A DNA stretch of 64,000 nt from JAUIAI01 sp041396685 (GTDB lineage Bacteria > Pseudomonadota > Gammaproteobacteria > Burkholderiales > Burkholderiaceae_E): positions 62,001-126,000 of the forward strand of contig JAWKYD010000017.1 of NCBI GenBank assembly GCA_041396685.1, given 5' to 3'. Position 1 is the stretch's first letter. Each line of letters begins with the position of its first letter. This document shows positions 32,540 through 40,788 of this stretch, one piece after another. The translations under genes and the position numbers were made by a program. Under the pieces are notes generated by a model. It saw only the letters and a list, made by a program, of their open reading frames with translations, was not told the DNA's origin and did no database searches.

Positions 32540-33616
32540 TCAAGGCGACCGGCCGGATCGGCGCCCGCCGCCGTGCGGCGGCGTGTCGGGCGCGGGCGCG
32601 GTCGAGCCGCGCACGATCAGGCGGCTCTCGAGGGTATGCACGGTGCGCACCGCATTGCCCGCCAGGCGGGCCATCAGACGCAGCCCCGCCGCCCGGCCGA
32701 TGTCGGCCGACGGAATACGCATCGTGGTCAATGGCGGGTCCCACTGACCGGCCAGCTCGATATCGTCGAAACCCACCACCGACATGGCCTTCGGGACCTC
32801 GATTCCCCGCGCCGCGCACTCGATCATGGCGCCGATCGCCAGCGGATCGTTGCCACCGACCACGGCCGTGAATCCTGGCGCGCCGTCGAGCAGGCAGGCC
32901 ATGGCGCGGCGCCCGTCGAGCAGCGTGAATGGTGCTTGAACGATACGACGAGGATCGAGCATGATCCCGTGCTCGCGCAGCACCTCGAGAAGACCCGCCA
33001 TGCGCGCCGCGGCACGATCATTGCGATCGAGCTGGCCGGCGATGACCGCGAATTCGCGATGCCCGAGCGCGAGAAGATGGCGGACGATCGCGCCCGATGC
33101 CGCGCGGTGATCGATGCCGACGCTCTGCACCAGGCCCTTCGGGTCCACCGCCCAGGTGCATTCGAACGGCACCCGGTTCGAATTCAGCATCGCGATCACT
33201 TCGGCGCGGTGCTCGAGCCCCACCAGCACGATGCCGTCGACGCCACGTTCGATCAAACGGCGCACGGCGCGCGACTCGGCATCCAGGTCGTCGTCGTGAG
33301 TGGCCAGCAGCAAGGTGTAGTCGTGCTCCTCCAGCGTCTGGGCGAGCATGTGTGTGCCGGTCGCGAAGATCGGGTTCTCCAGGGGTGGGAAAACCGCCCC
33401 GATCGTGCGCGTGCGCTGCGAGGCGAGCGCGCGCGCGGCGCCATGCGGCACATAGCCCAGTTGCTGGGCCGCCTCGCGTACCCGCTCGCGTGTCTGCTCG
33501 CGAACCAGCGCAGGCGCCGACAACGCGCGCGAAGCGGTTGCCAATGAGACACCGGCCGACCGCGCGACATCGGCCAGGCGCACGACAGCGGCCGGCAGTG
33601 GCGCCGCCGACGCCAT
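32540..33616 (-). CDS. LacI-family transcriptional regulator
   Basis: The 358-residue protein has a LacI helix-turn-helix at residues 11-32 (VRLADVARSAGVSLATASRA) and hinge (YVPHGAARALASQRTRTIGA). A periplasmic-binding-protein-like sensor domain follows, with VFPPLENPIFATGTHMLAQT, GVDGIVLVGLEHR, FTAVVGGNDPLAIGAMIECA and VPKAMSVVGFDDIELAGQWD. I choose the ATG at 33616 because conservation starts a few residues later; the frame is open to 33808. It is divergent from the TRAP transporter genes. A LacI-type palindrome (33839-33854) overlaps the transporter promoter, so it very likely represses dctPQM until the substrate or a derivative binds. Confidence 0.92.
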   Translation of the reverse strand: MASAAPLPAAVVRLADVARSAGVSLATASRALSAPALVREQTRERVREAAQQLGYVPHGAARALASQRTRTIGAVFPPLENPIFATGTHMLAQTLEEHDYTLLLATHDDDLDAESRAVRRLIERGVDGIVLVGLEHRAEVIAMLNSNRVPFECTWAVDPKGLVQSVGIDHRAASGAIVRHLLALGHREFAVIAGQLDRNDRAAARMAGLLEVLREHGIMLDPRRIVQAPFTLLDGRRAMACLLDGAPGFTAVVGGNDPLAIGAMIECAARGIEVPKAMSVVGFDDIELAGQWDPPLTTMRIPSADIGRAAGLRLMARLAGNAVRTVHTLESRLIVRGSTAPAPDTPPHGGGRRSGRSP

Positions 33617-33807
33617 GACGACCGGTGGTGTCGTGGTGTCGGTCTTCGAATGCGCGGCTTTCGGTCCGATTCGATTCACCCGTTCGCTCCACCCTGCTGC
33701 GGCCGCGCCTGTCGACGTCCGCGGCCGGCCCGCTTCAACCATAGCAGGCCAACGCCTTGCCCGCCATCGCATGGAATCCACGCGGACGGTCGATGTTGCG
33801 CTGCACA

Positions 33808-33837
33808 TTGACCCATGGGAACGCGACCGCGTAAGGT
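33808..33837 (+). promoter_or_regulatory. candidate sigma-70 promoter of the TRAP operon
   Basis: TTGACC at 33808-33813 and TAAGGT at 33832-33837 are separated by 18 bases, 51 bases before the solute-binding protein ATG. The -35 match is good and the -10 moderate. Its position directly before the LacI-type palindrome supports it as the regulated promoter. Confidence 0.55.
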
Positions 33838-33838
33838 C

Positions 33839-33854
33839 ATGGAAGCGCTTTCAT
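33839..33854. promoter_or_regulatory. LacI-type operator overlapping the TRAP promoter start
   Basis: The sequence ATGGAAGCGCTTTCAT is a 16-base palindrome with one mismatched pair and a central GCGC, close to the AAGCGCTT core preferred by LacI-family repressors such as GntR and PurR relatives. It starts two bases after the -10 hexamer and would cover the transcription start. The LacI gene lies divergently about 220 bases away. Confidence 0.75.
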
Positions 33855-33887
33855 CATTTTGGCGCCCATCCAAGGAGGAGACACCCC

Positions 33888-35039
33888 ATGCTGAAGCTCA
33901 CCCAGTGGCTGCACGCTGTTCCTGCCGGCCTGCGGCGCGGTTTGGTCGCCGGCGCGGTCGGCGCGGCCATGATCGCCAGCCCGGCCGCCCAGGCCGCCGA
34001 CAAGAACGTCAAGATCCGAATCCAGTCGGTGATTCCCACCAGCGCCGACGAAGTCATCATGCTCAAGCAGTTCGCCGACGACGTCAGCGGGCTCACCAAC
34101 GGCACCGTCACCTTCGAGGTTCTGCCGGCCGGCGCGGTCGTGCCCGTCAGCGAAACGCTCGATGCGGTCGACAAGGGCCTGATCGAGGGCGGCTTCGCCT
34201 GGACCCACTATTGGTCGGGCAAGCACCCGGCCGCGATGCTGTTCGGCTCGCCTTCGGCGGGTGCCGGCGTCGGCATGGACAACTTCGCCTGGCTCGCCTG
34301 GTACATGAACGGCGGCGGCCGCGAACTCTACGACGAACTCTGGAAGGAGATGAAGGTCAACGTCCACGGCCTGATCCTGCAGCCGGTCGGCCCCGAGGCG
34401 CTCGGTTGGTTCAAACAGCCGATCAACAGCATGGAAGACTTCCGCAAGCTGCGTTTCCGCACCCCGCCGGGCATTCCGGGCCAGATCTACAAAGACATCG
34501 GGGTGGCCTCGGTCGCCATGGGTGGCGGCGACATCCTGCCGGCGCTCGAGAAGGGCGTGATCGATGCCGCCGAGTGGTGCTGCCCGAAGCCGGACATGAC
34601 CTTCGGTTTCCAGAAGGTGCTCAAGCATTACTACCTGCAAGGCCTGCACCAGAACATCGTCAACGCCGATCTGTACATCAACGGCGACGTCTGGAAGAAG
34701 CTCTCGGACGGCCAACGCCGCGCCATGGAAGTCGCCGCCAACGCTTCGCTGATGAAAGCCGTTTCGTATCGCATTGCCGAGAACGGTCGTGCGCTCAAGG
34801 AGCTCACCGAGAAGCACGGCGTGCAGCTTCATGACACACCGGCCGAGTACTTCGAGGCCTACGGCGCCGCGGCCATGAAGAGCTTCGAGAAGAACGCGGC
34901 CGATAACGCCTTCTTCAAGAAGGTGTGGGACAGCCAGAAGGCGTTCGCCGACGTCGCCATTCCGTTCTGGGCGGGCGCACAGAAATCGAACGCGAGCATC
35001 GGCGCGGCCTATGCCAAGGTGCTGGCCGAGAAGAAGTAG
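33888..35039 (+). CDS. TRAP transporter solute-binding protein (DctP family)
   Basis: The 383-residue protein has a signal peptide ending SPAAQAADK at about residue 37. The DctP/TAXI-like binding fold follows: VKIRIQSVIPTSADEVIMLK, FEVLPAGAVVPVSETLDAVD, LGWFKQPINSMEDFRKLRFR (with the conserved Arg that clamps a substrate carboxylate), and AEWCCPKPDMTFGFQKVLKH. The W-C-C region and overall length resemble the subfamily that binds 2-oxo or other carboxylic acids; the exact ligand is not readable. A strong AAGGAGG precedes the ATG at 33888. It is the first gene of the transporter operon and is separated from the small permease gene by a long hairpin. Confidence 0.93.
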   Translation: MLKLTQWLHAVPAGLRRGLVAGAVGAAMIASPAAQAADKNVKIRIQSVIPTSADEVIMLKQFADDVSGLTNGTVTFEVLPAGAVVPVSETLDAVDKGLIEGGFAWTHYWSGKHPAAMLFGSPSAGAGVGMDNFAWLAWYMNGGGRELYDELWKEMKVNVHGLILQPVGPEALGWFKQPINSMEDFRKLRFRTPPGIPGQIYKDIGVASVAMGGGDILPALEKGVIDAAEWCCPKPDMTFGFQKVLKHYYLQGLHQNIVNADLYINGDVWKKLSDGQRRAMEVAANASLMKAVSYRIAENGRALKELTEKHGVQLHDTPAEYFEAYGAAAMKSFEKNAADNAFFKKVWDSQKAFADVAIPFWAGAQKSNASIGAAYAKVLAEKK

Positions 35040-35052
35040 GCGCGCACCCGAA

Positions 35053-35090
35053 CCTCAGCGCGGTCGTCGCACGGAACGACCGCGCTGAGG
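35053..35090. other. long perfect hairpin between TRAP binding-protein and permease genes
   Basis: CCTCAGCGCGGTCGT at 35053-35067 is repeated exactly inverted at 35076-35090, with an eight-base loop. It starts 13 bases after the binding-protein stop. No T-run follows, so it is more likely an mRNA-protecting or partial-termination structure that gives more binding protein than permease than a full terminator. It would form on either strand. Confidence 0.8.
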
Positions 35091-35318
35091 CTGCGCGCGG
35101 CACCGCCGGACCCGGACGAGCCCTACGCGAGACGCAGCGTTACGGTCATCGTGACATGAAGCACCCGGCGCGCCAGGCGCCCTGGGTCATCGACACGGCG
35201 GCTCGGGCCGCATCAGTCCACATTCCCTCATCGGATCGCCATTTCGACCTGCCGGCGGCATGCGTGCGGCAAGCGGAGCGGTGACGCCGGCATCCGATCC
35301 ACCCGCGGGCAAGCACCC

Positions 35319-35918
35319 ATGACCGAAAAACTCGAAACCGCCGACGAGTCGATCGCCAATCGACGCAGCGACGACATCGATTCACTGGCAACCGACATGC
35401 CGGGCTGGATGCGCTCGACGATCGTCGTCATCGAACGCATCAGTCTCTGGAGCGGCCGGCTGTTCGGCGTTCTGATCGTGCCGCTGATCTTTTCGATGGT
35501 CTACGAGATCGTCGTTCGGCGGGCCGGCAGCCCGACGGTCTGGGCCTACGACCTCAGCCGCATGCTGTACGGCGCGATGTTCGTGCTCGGCGCCGGCTAC
35601 GCGCTCGCCAAGGGCGTGCACATCCGCTCGGATTTCCTCTATCGCAACTGGTCGATCCGCAACCAGGGCCGGGTCGATCTGGCGCTGTACGTGGTGTTCT
35701 TTCTGCCGACGATGCTGATCTTTCTGTGGGTGGCCGGCGAATGGGCCTGGCAGGCGGTCGATCGCAGCGAACGCGGCATGGACACCGCCTGGATGCCGCT
35801 GCTGGGTCCGATCAAGGCCTGCCTGCCCCTGGGCATCCTGCTCCTGCTGCTGCAGGGCATCTCCGAAACCTTCAAGAGCTGGTACGCGGCGACCCGCGGC
35901 CGCTGGCCGCAGGAGTAA
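35319..35918 (+). CDS. TRAP transporter small permease (DctQ family)
   Basis: The 199-residue inner-membrane protein has a hydrophilic 33-residue N-terminus and then four membrane helices at about residues 45-65, 82-102, 122-144 and 165-185. DctQ landmarks are SMVYEIVVRRAGSPTVWAYD, MLYGAMFVLGAGYALAKGVH and HIRSDFLYRNWS. DctQ packs against the large subunit in sodium-driven TRAP carriers. The ATG at 35319 has only weak upstream ribosome-binding sequence, and the 279-base spacer before it includes the hairpin. The N-terminal extension before the first helix is somewhat longer than usual. The large permease starts three bases after its stop. Confidence 0.92.
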   Translation: MTEKLETADESIANRRSDDIDSLATDMPGWMRSTIVVIERISLWSGRLFGVLIVPLIFSMVYEIVVRRAGSPTVWAYDLSRMLYGAMFVLGAGYALAKGVHIRSDFLYRNWSIRNQGRVDLALYVVFFLPTMLIFLWVAGEWAWQAVDRSERGMDTAWMPLLGPIKACLPLGILLLLLQGISETFKSWYAATRGRWPQE

Positions 35919-35921
35919 GCC

Positions 35922-37241
35922 ATGTCACCCGAAACCATCGGCCTGCTGATGATCGGCGGGATGCTGTTCGGCATCTTCATCGGCTTCCCGATTTCGTTCA
36001 CGCTGATCTTCCTGGGCATCGTGTTCGGCTACTGGGGCTTCGGCGATCTGGTCTTCTATCTGCTGACCCTGCAGTTCTACGGCAGCATGATGGAGCAGAC
36101 ACTGGCTGCCGTGCCGCTGTTCGTGTTCATGGGCATCATGATGGAACAGGCCAACCTGATGGAACGCCTGTTCGACTCGATCCAGAAGATCCTGTCCCGG
36201 GTCACCGGCTCGCTGTATCTGGCGGTGGCCTTCGTGTCCACCGTGTTCGCGGCGGCCACCGGCATCGTCGGTGCATCGGTGACCATCCTCGGCATCATGG
36301 CCGGCAAGCCGATGATCCGCAGCCGCTACGACGTCAAGCTGTCGTCGGGCCTGATCGCGGCGGGCGGCACGCTCGGCATTCTGATTCCGCCCTCCATCAT
36401 GCTGGTCGTGATGGGGCCTGTGCTCGAGGTGCCGGTCACCACCTTGTTCGCGGCTGCGATCGTGCCCGGTGTGTTGCTCGCCACCTTGTTCACCGGCTAT
36501 GCGATGGTGCGGTGCTGGCTGAACCCGGCGCTGGGTCCACCGCTGCCCGAAGAAGAGCACCCGCAGAACATGGCCGCCGTCTGGGGCGAGTTCTTCTTCG
36601 GTCTGGTACCCCCCGCGGCGCTCGTGCTCGCGGCGCTGGGCTCGATCCTGTTCGGCTTTGCCACCCCGACCGAGGGCGCGGGCTGTGGTGCCGCCGGCGC
36701 CCTGCTGCTGTCGTTGCTCTACGGCCGCCTGAACTGGCCGAACCTGCGCGATGCGATGGTCAAGACGCTCGAGATCTCGGTGCTGATCCTGTTTCTGGTC
36801 GCGGCCAGCAACTTCTTTGGCGCCGTGTTCGCACGACTGGGCACGCCGAGCATGCTGACGGAGTTGCTACTGGGCCTGGACCTGAATCGCTATGTTCTGC
36901 TGTTCTTGATCATGGCGCTCATCTTCCTGCTCGGCTGGCCGCTCGAGTGGGTGCCCATCGTGCTGATCGTGGTGCCCTTCCTGCTTCCGCTGGTCACCAA
37001 GCTTGGCTTCGATCTGACCTGGTTCGGCATCCTGGTCGCGGTCAATCTGCAGACTGCCTGGCTGTCGCCTCCGGTGGCTTTGTCGGCCTACTTTCTCAAG
37101 GGTGTGGTACCGCAGTGGGATCTGTCCGACATCTACAAGGGCATGTTGCAGTTCATGGGGCTGCAACTGATCGCCCTGATCCTGATCATCGCGATTCCCG
37201 ACATCGCCCTCTGGCTGCCACGCCTGATCTACGGCGACTGA
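35922..37241 (+). CDS. TRAP transporter large permease (DctM family)
   Basis: The 439-residue protein is hydrophobic throughout, with about 12 membrane or re-entrant segments. It shows DctM signatures: PLFVFMGIMMEQANLMERLF, VFAAATGIVGASVTILGIMA, LIAAGGTLGILIPPSIMLVV and FATPTEGAGCGAAGALLLSL. These form the sodium and substrate path of the carrier. It begins three bases after the small permease stop with GGAG six bases upstream, so the two are translated together. The gene ends 19 bases before a strong bidirectional terminator. Confidence 0.95.
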   Translation: MSPETIGLLMIGGMLFGIFIGFPISFTLIFLGIVFGYWGFGDLVFYLLTLQFYGSMMEQTLAAVPLFVFMGIMMEQANLMERLFDSIQKILSRVTGSLYLAVAFVSTVFAAATGIVGASVTILGIMAGKPMIRSRYDVKLSSGLIAAGGTLGILIPPSIMLVVMGPVLEVPVTTLFAAAIVPGVLLATLFTGYAMVRCWLNPALGPPLPEEEHPQNMAAVWGEFFFGLVPPAALVLAALGSILFGFATPTEGAGCGAAGALLLSLLYGRLNWPNLRDAMVKTLEISVLILFLVAASNFFGAVFARLGTPSMLTELLLGLDLNRYVLLFLIMALIFLLGWPLEWVPIVLIVVPFLLPLVTKLGFDLTWFGILVAVNLQTAWLSPPVALSAYFLKGVVPQWDLSDIYKGMLQFMGLQLIALILIIAIPDIALWLPRLIYGD

Positions 37242-37260
37242 GCGGGCCATTGCCGGCACG

Positions 37261-37308
37261 CAATCGAAAAAAGGGCCGCGGTCGAACCGCGGCCCTTTTT
37301 TTCGATTG
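37261..37308. terminator. bidirectional intrinsic terminator
   Basis: A 22-base arm starting CAATCGAAAAAAGGGCCGCG (37261-37282) pairs with its inverted copy at 37286-37308 across a three-base loop, with one extra T. The A-run and T-run flank the GC-rich stem, so it can end transcription from the TRAP operon on the plus strand and from the FimV-like gene on the minus strand, whose stop is at 37316. Confidence 0.95.
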
Positions 37309-37315
37309 CCGACGA

Positions 37316-39205
37316 TCAAGCAGTCGTCGTGCGCGGCGACTCGGTCTCGCGTCCGGCGGGACCGTCCACCTCGGAGTCCCCGAACATTTCGGCGTCCGAG
37401 TCGGGCCCCATCTGCGTGGACTCGTCGAAGAGGAAGTCGTCGTTGTCGTCGAAATCCTCGTCATCGTTGGCGGCGCGGCGCTTGCGCAGGCGCAGCACGA
37501 TCATCACGATGATCAACGCGATCAGTATGCCCGCGGCAAAGGTCCAGAAGCCTTCGGGCAGCTTGAAGCCACCCAGCAGCGGGGAACCCTCGGCGGCCGC
37601 CGGCGGCTGCGCCTGAACGCCCATCGGACCGGCGTCGGAATCACCTCCCGTCTTGGTCTCGTCGCTGGCACGGCGCGCCGCCTCGATTGCCGACTGCACC
37701 GCCGCGCTCGCGCCGTCGCCATTCGGATCGGGCGCGCCGGCGGCATTCTGGGTGATCGCCGCCGCCGCCGGGGCCACTGGCCGCACGATCGCTTGCCCGG
37801 CGCCGGGCGCCGGTGCACGTTCGAGATCGCCAGCGGCGGGTGACAGACGCGCCTGCCCGCCGGCGATCGGGGCTGCCGACCCAGATCCGGCCGGCGTCGA
37901 ATCGACACGGGCCAGACGCAGCCGCTCCTGGGCGTCCGCGATCTGGATCTCTTTGAGTTGAATCAGTGTCTCGAGTTGTTCGACCTGGCGAGTGAGGTCG
38001 TCGATCCGCGACTGGGCCTCGGCCATCGCCATGCTGTAAGCTGTGTCACGCTCGCGGGCCGCCGCCGGATCCTTGTCGTCGACCCCGACCTCGAGCTGAT
38101 CGCCGGCACGCCCGGCCGTTCCGGCAACGAGCGACTTGCCAGCCGCGGCCGGGCCCGCCGGCGGCCGAGCCGCCGCCGAGGCCACGGGCACACTGCGCGA
38201 GCTCGCGAGAACCTCGCGAATCGCCTCGTCGGGCGACACGCGCGTCAGCACCTCCGCACTCGGCACCGACAGCCGCGAACCAGCGCGCAAGTTGTCGACG
38301 TTGCCCCGGAACGCTTCCCGATTGGTCCGATAGATGCCCAACATCTTCTGATGCTGCGTGACGCCGGGCAGACTGACGCTCTCGGCAAGGGTCCACAGCG
38401 TGTCGCCCCTGGCGACCAGGAGTTCGGTCGGGGGCGTGGCGGTCGGGGCAGGGGTGGCGTTCGCGGTCTCGCGCACCGTCGCCGATCCGCCTTCGGTACG
38501 CATCTCGCCATCACCGGAACCAGCCGCAGCCGGCCTTGCATCGGCCCCGAGCGTCGAGAATCGATCTGCAGGCTGAGCCGCCGACGGCGTGGCCGCAGCG
38601 CCAACGGTCGCCGCGGGTTCGTCGCGGCTTTCCACGGAGGGTGCGGTGACCGGCGCGGCAGCGACCTCGCCGGCAGGCGCAACCGCACCGCCGGCACGTC
38701 CATCCGCGGTCATTCGGGGATCGCGGACCTCGTCGGGCGAACCCGGCGCATCGGTCAACCGATAGGTGCGGCGAAAGGTTCCGTCGTGCCAGTACAGGGC
38801 CAACAGCACTTCGTCGGCCTTCATAGCCGGACCTGACAGCACGACTTGCACCACGCGGACACCGTCGCGGCGAGTGATCACATCGACGCGCGCCGCGCCC
38901 TCGGGCGCGGTGGGCACGACCCGTAGCACCTTGGCAACGGCGGGCGCATCACGCTTGGAACCGTCAGGCTCTTCGATCGGAATCTGGAAGACCGCACCGG
39001 CCGCTCCGAGCGCCACGCGCTCGGCAGCGCCCAGGCGCATCGTGTAGCCGGTGCCCGCAGGGTCGAGTTGCAGCTGGCCGTCATCGGCCCGGACGGGCGT
39101 GACGACCAGTGCCGTCATCGTCGCGACGACGGCGAGCAAGCGCACCGGCCAGACGGGGACGACGGTGCGCGGTATCAGTTTGGTTCTTGGCGCCGGAATG
39201 CGCAT
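37316..39205 (-). CDS. FimV-like LysM membrane protein
   Basis: The 629-residue protein starts at an ATG (39205) with GGAG five bases upstream. It has a signal peptide near residues 15-40, a FimV-type N-terminal beta domain, and a low-complexity Ala/Pro/Thr region. A LysM-like segment lies at about 262-325 (TELLVARGDTLWTLAESVSL, then MLGIYRTNREAFRGNVDNLR). A coiled coil spans about 385-435 (AQSRIDDLTRQVEQLETLIQ), and one membrane helix about 550-575 (WTFAAGILIALIIVMIVLRL). A short basic then strongly acidic cytoplasmic tail follows. FimV proteins organise the cell pole and type IV pili in gamma- and betaproteobacteria. The usual C-terminal TPR/FimV_C domain is missing here, so the acidic tail is the whole cytoplasmic part. 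Confidence 0.82.
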   Translation of the reverse strand: MRIPAPRTKLIPRTVVPVWPVRLLAVVATMTALVVTPVRADDGQLQLDPAGTGYTMRLGAAERVALGAAGAVFQIPIEEPDGSKRDAPAVAKVLRVVPTAPEGAARVDVITRRDGVRVVQVVLSGPAMKADEVLLALYWHDGTFRRTYRLTDAPGSPDEVRDPRMTADGRAGGAVAPAGEVAAAPVTAPSVESRDEPAATVGAAATPSAAQPADRFSTLGADARPAAAGSGDGEMRTEGGSATVRETANATPAPTATPPTELLVARGDTLWTLAESVSLPGVTQHQKMLGIYRTNREAFRGNVDNLRAGSRLSVPSAEVLTRVSPDEAIREVLASSRSVPVASAAARPPAGPAAAGKSLVAGTAGRAGDQLEVGVDDKDPAAARERDTAYSMAMAEAQSRIDDLTRQVEQLETLIQLKEIQIADAQERLRLARVDSTPAGSGSAAPIAGGQARLSPAAGDLERAPAPGAGQAIVRPVAPAAAAITQNAAGAPDPNGDGASAAVQSAIEAARRASDETKTGGDSDAGPMGVQAQPPAAAEGSPLLGGFKLPEGFWTFAAGILIALIIVMIVLRLRKRRAANDDEDFDDNDDFLFDESTQMGPDSDAEMFGDSEVDGPAGRETESPRTTTA

Positions 39206-39462
39206 GGTCGCTCCATCGACATAAGGCAACCGGCCGGAGCGTTGGATGACGACCCCGGATTGAAAAACCGATTACCCATGGCAGACGCGCTGACGAAACG
39301 CCGATCGAATGACGACGGCCGACGTCGCGCGAGCATCAGTCCTTGTTTGTGTTGCAGTTCGCGAGTCAGTATAGCCAAGTGGCGTCTGGGATCGCGGCGA
39401 TGCGCGCCGGAGTGCGGTATTGCCGCAACGCCTATGTTGTCTCGAGCCGGCAGGTGCGGCGC

Positions 39463-40275
39463 TCAGGCCGCTTCCATCCGCCCGAGCAGCGTTCGCGCTG
39501 CCGGCATCGAAATCGCCATCAGATCGGCGAGCTCCCGTAAATCGGTCAGCACACTGGCGTGCGTCCAACCGCGCTCGGCATGCTCGGCGAAGCGAATCGC
39601 CAAAGCGGCCATGCGAGTCGAACGATCGCGTCCGTCGGGCTGGCCACTGAGATTGAGCAGCGCGGAGGGTAACTGCCAATGCTGGAGCAGACGCATGCCG
39701 ATCTCGAACAGCGTGCAACCGAGCACCAGACGTTGGCCGATTTCCGGATCGGCCTGTTCGCGGCTTGCCGCGAGCAGGCTCTCGCCGGTGTCCGTGTCGA
39801 CGATCCAGATCAGCATCTCGACGACGTCGTGCATCAACGCCGCCTCGTAGATGAGCAAGGCGTCGGGATTCTGACGCTCGACCGCGATCGTCAGACCGAT
39901 GCGACCAGCGCGGCGTGCGCGGCGCAGCAACTGGTGGATACGGTGCATCGCACGCTTATTGCCCGCGATGCACTGTTCGAGCACAGGTGTGCGATCCACG
40001 ATGGTGCGGAACGCATTCAAACCGAGCAGAAGGATCGCCGCGCACACGGTCTCGGGTGAGGTCACGACGCGCTCGGAGCGGCTCGCGTTCGCATGCGCGA
40101 GCAGCTTCATCGTGAACAGCGGATCGAGCAGCACGATCTCGGTGAGCATGTTCGCATCGACCCGGTCCGGCTCGCGCCAGGCGCTGTCGATACGTCTTTT
40201 GGTACGCCGCAACATCGGTACATCGAGGCCGCCCAAACGGGTAGCCCAGCCATGAGCGAAATCGACCACATTCAT
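39463..40275 (-). CDS. HDOD-domain protein
   Basis: The 270-residue protein contains an HDOD domain from about residue 15 to 215: TEIVLLDPLFTMKLLAHANA, VCAAILLLGLNAFRTIVDRT, ALLIYEAALMHDVVEMLIWI and AAIRFAEH-like terminal helices. HDOD proteins lack some metal ligands of true HD phosphohydrolases and usually act as signalling adaptors in motility, stress or cyclic-di-GMP circuits. MNVVDFAHGW at 40275 has GGAG six bases upstream, which decides against the in-frame ATG at 40287 and the longer frame to 40560. It is divergent from prkA, with a 513-base gap. Partner unknown. Confidence 0.85.
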   Translation of the reverse strand: MNVVDFAHGWATRLGGLDVPMLRRTKRRIDSAWREPDRVDANMLTEIVLLDPLFTMKLLAHANASRSERVVTSPETVCAAILLLGLNAFRTIVDRTPVLEQCIAGNKRAMHRIHQLLRRARRAGRIGLTIAVERQNPDALLIYEAALMHDVVEMLIWIVDTDTGESLLAASREQADPEIGQRLVLGCTLFEIGMRLLQHWQLPSALLNLSGQPDGRDRSTRMAALAIRFAEHAERGWTHASVLTDLRELADLMAISMPAARTLLGRMEAA

Positions 40276-40788
40276 CGGCGTCTCCATTGGACAACGAAGC
40301 AAACGTGCAAAGCGGGCAGAACATCGATGTCCTGAATGCAATATCGGCAGGGCGACAGCGGGCATGACAATTGCGTCTGCCGAATGTGACAAATTTGGTA
40401 CAGAGCAGGCGCATTCGGGCACTTTGAACGACAACCGACGCCACTCACACTCATTCTTGCAGAACGACTGTATCGACGAATGGACGAATTGGCGCACTTG
40501 AGACCACTTGTCTGGCGCAATGGGCCACTCGACCCAGGTCGGTACGAAACGAGCTTCCATCAGCCATCAGGCGTAGGAGTGCGAGATGCGCACCGACGTC
40601 CCCGAGCAGCGCAGCGATACGCGTAAACGATTTCCCGGCGAAACCCGTTGTTTCGCTGCTCACAGATCGTCGGAAATCGCTCATCACCGCCACGCTTCTT
40701 TCGCGATGACATTTCGATGTTTGGAAGAGGATGAATGTCAGTTGCCATCATGGCGACCGACCGAAACGGACACTCAGGAGGTTCGACC
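40276..40788. other. 513-base divergent intergenic region between HDOD gene and prkA
   Basis: No gene is supported here; the short frames on both strands have no ribosome-binding site or recognisable content. On the minus strand TTGTCA (40392-40387) and TGTCAT (40369-40364) are 17 bases apart and could be a weak promoter for the HDOD gene. No sigma-54 element was found upstream of prkA, although the E. coli yeaG operon is nitrogen-regulated. The region is long enough for stress-responsive control of the prkA operon. Confidence 0.4.

Noticed and set aside
40451..40693. 80-codon minus-strand frame in the HDOD-prkA gap
   Set aside because: No ribosome-binding site, no conserved feature, and it lies in a likely regulatory region.
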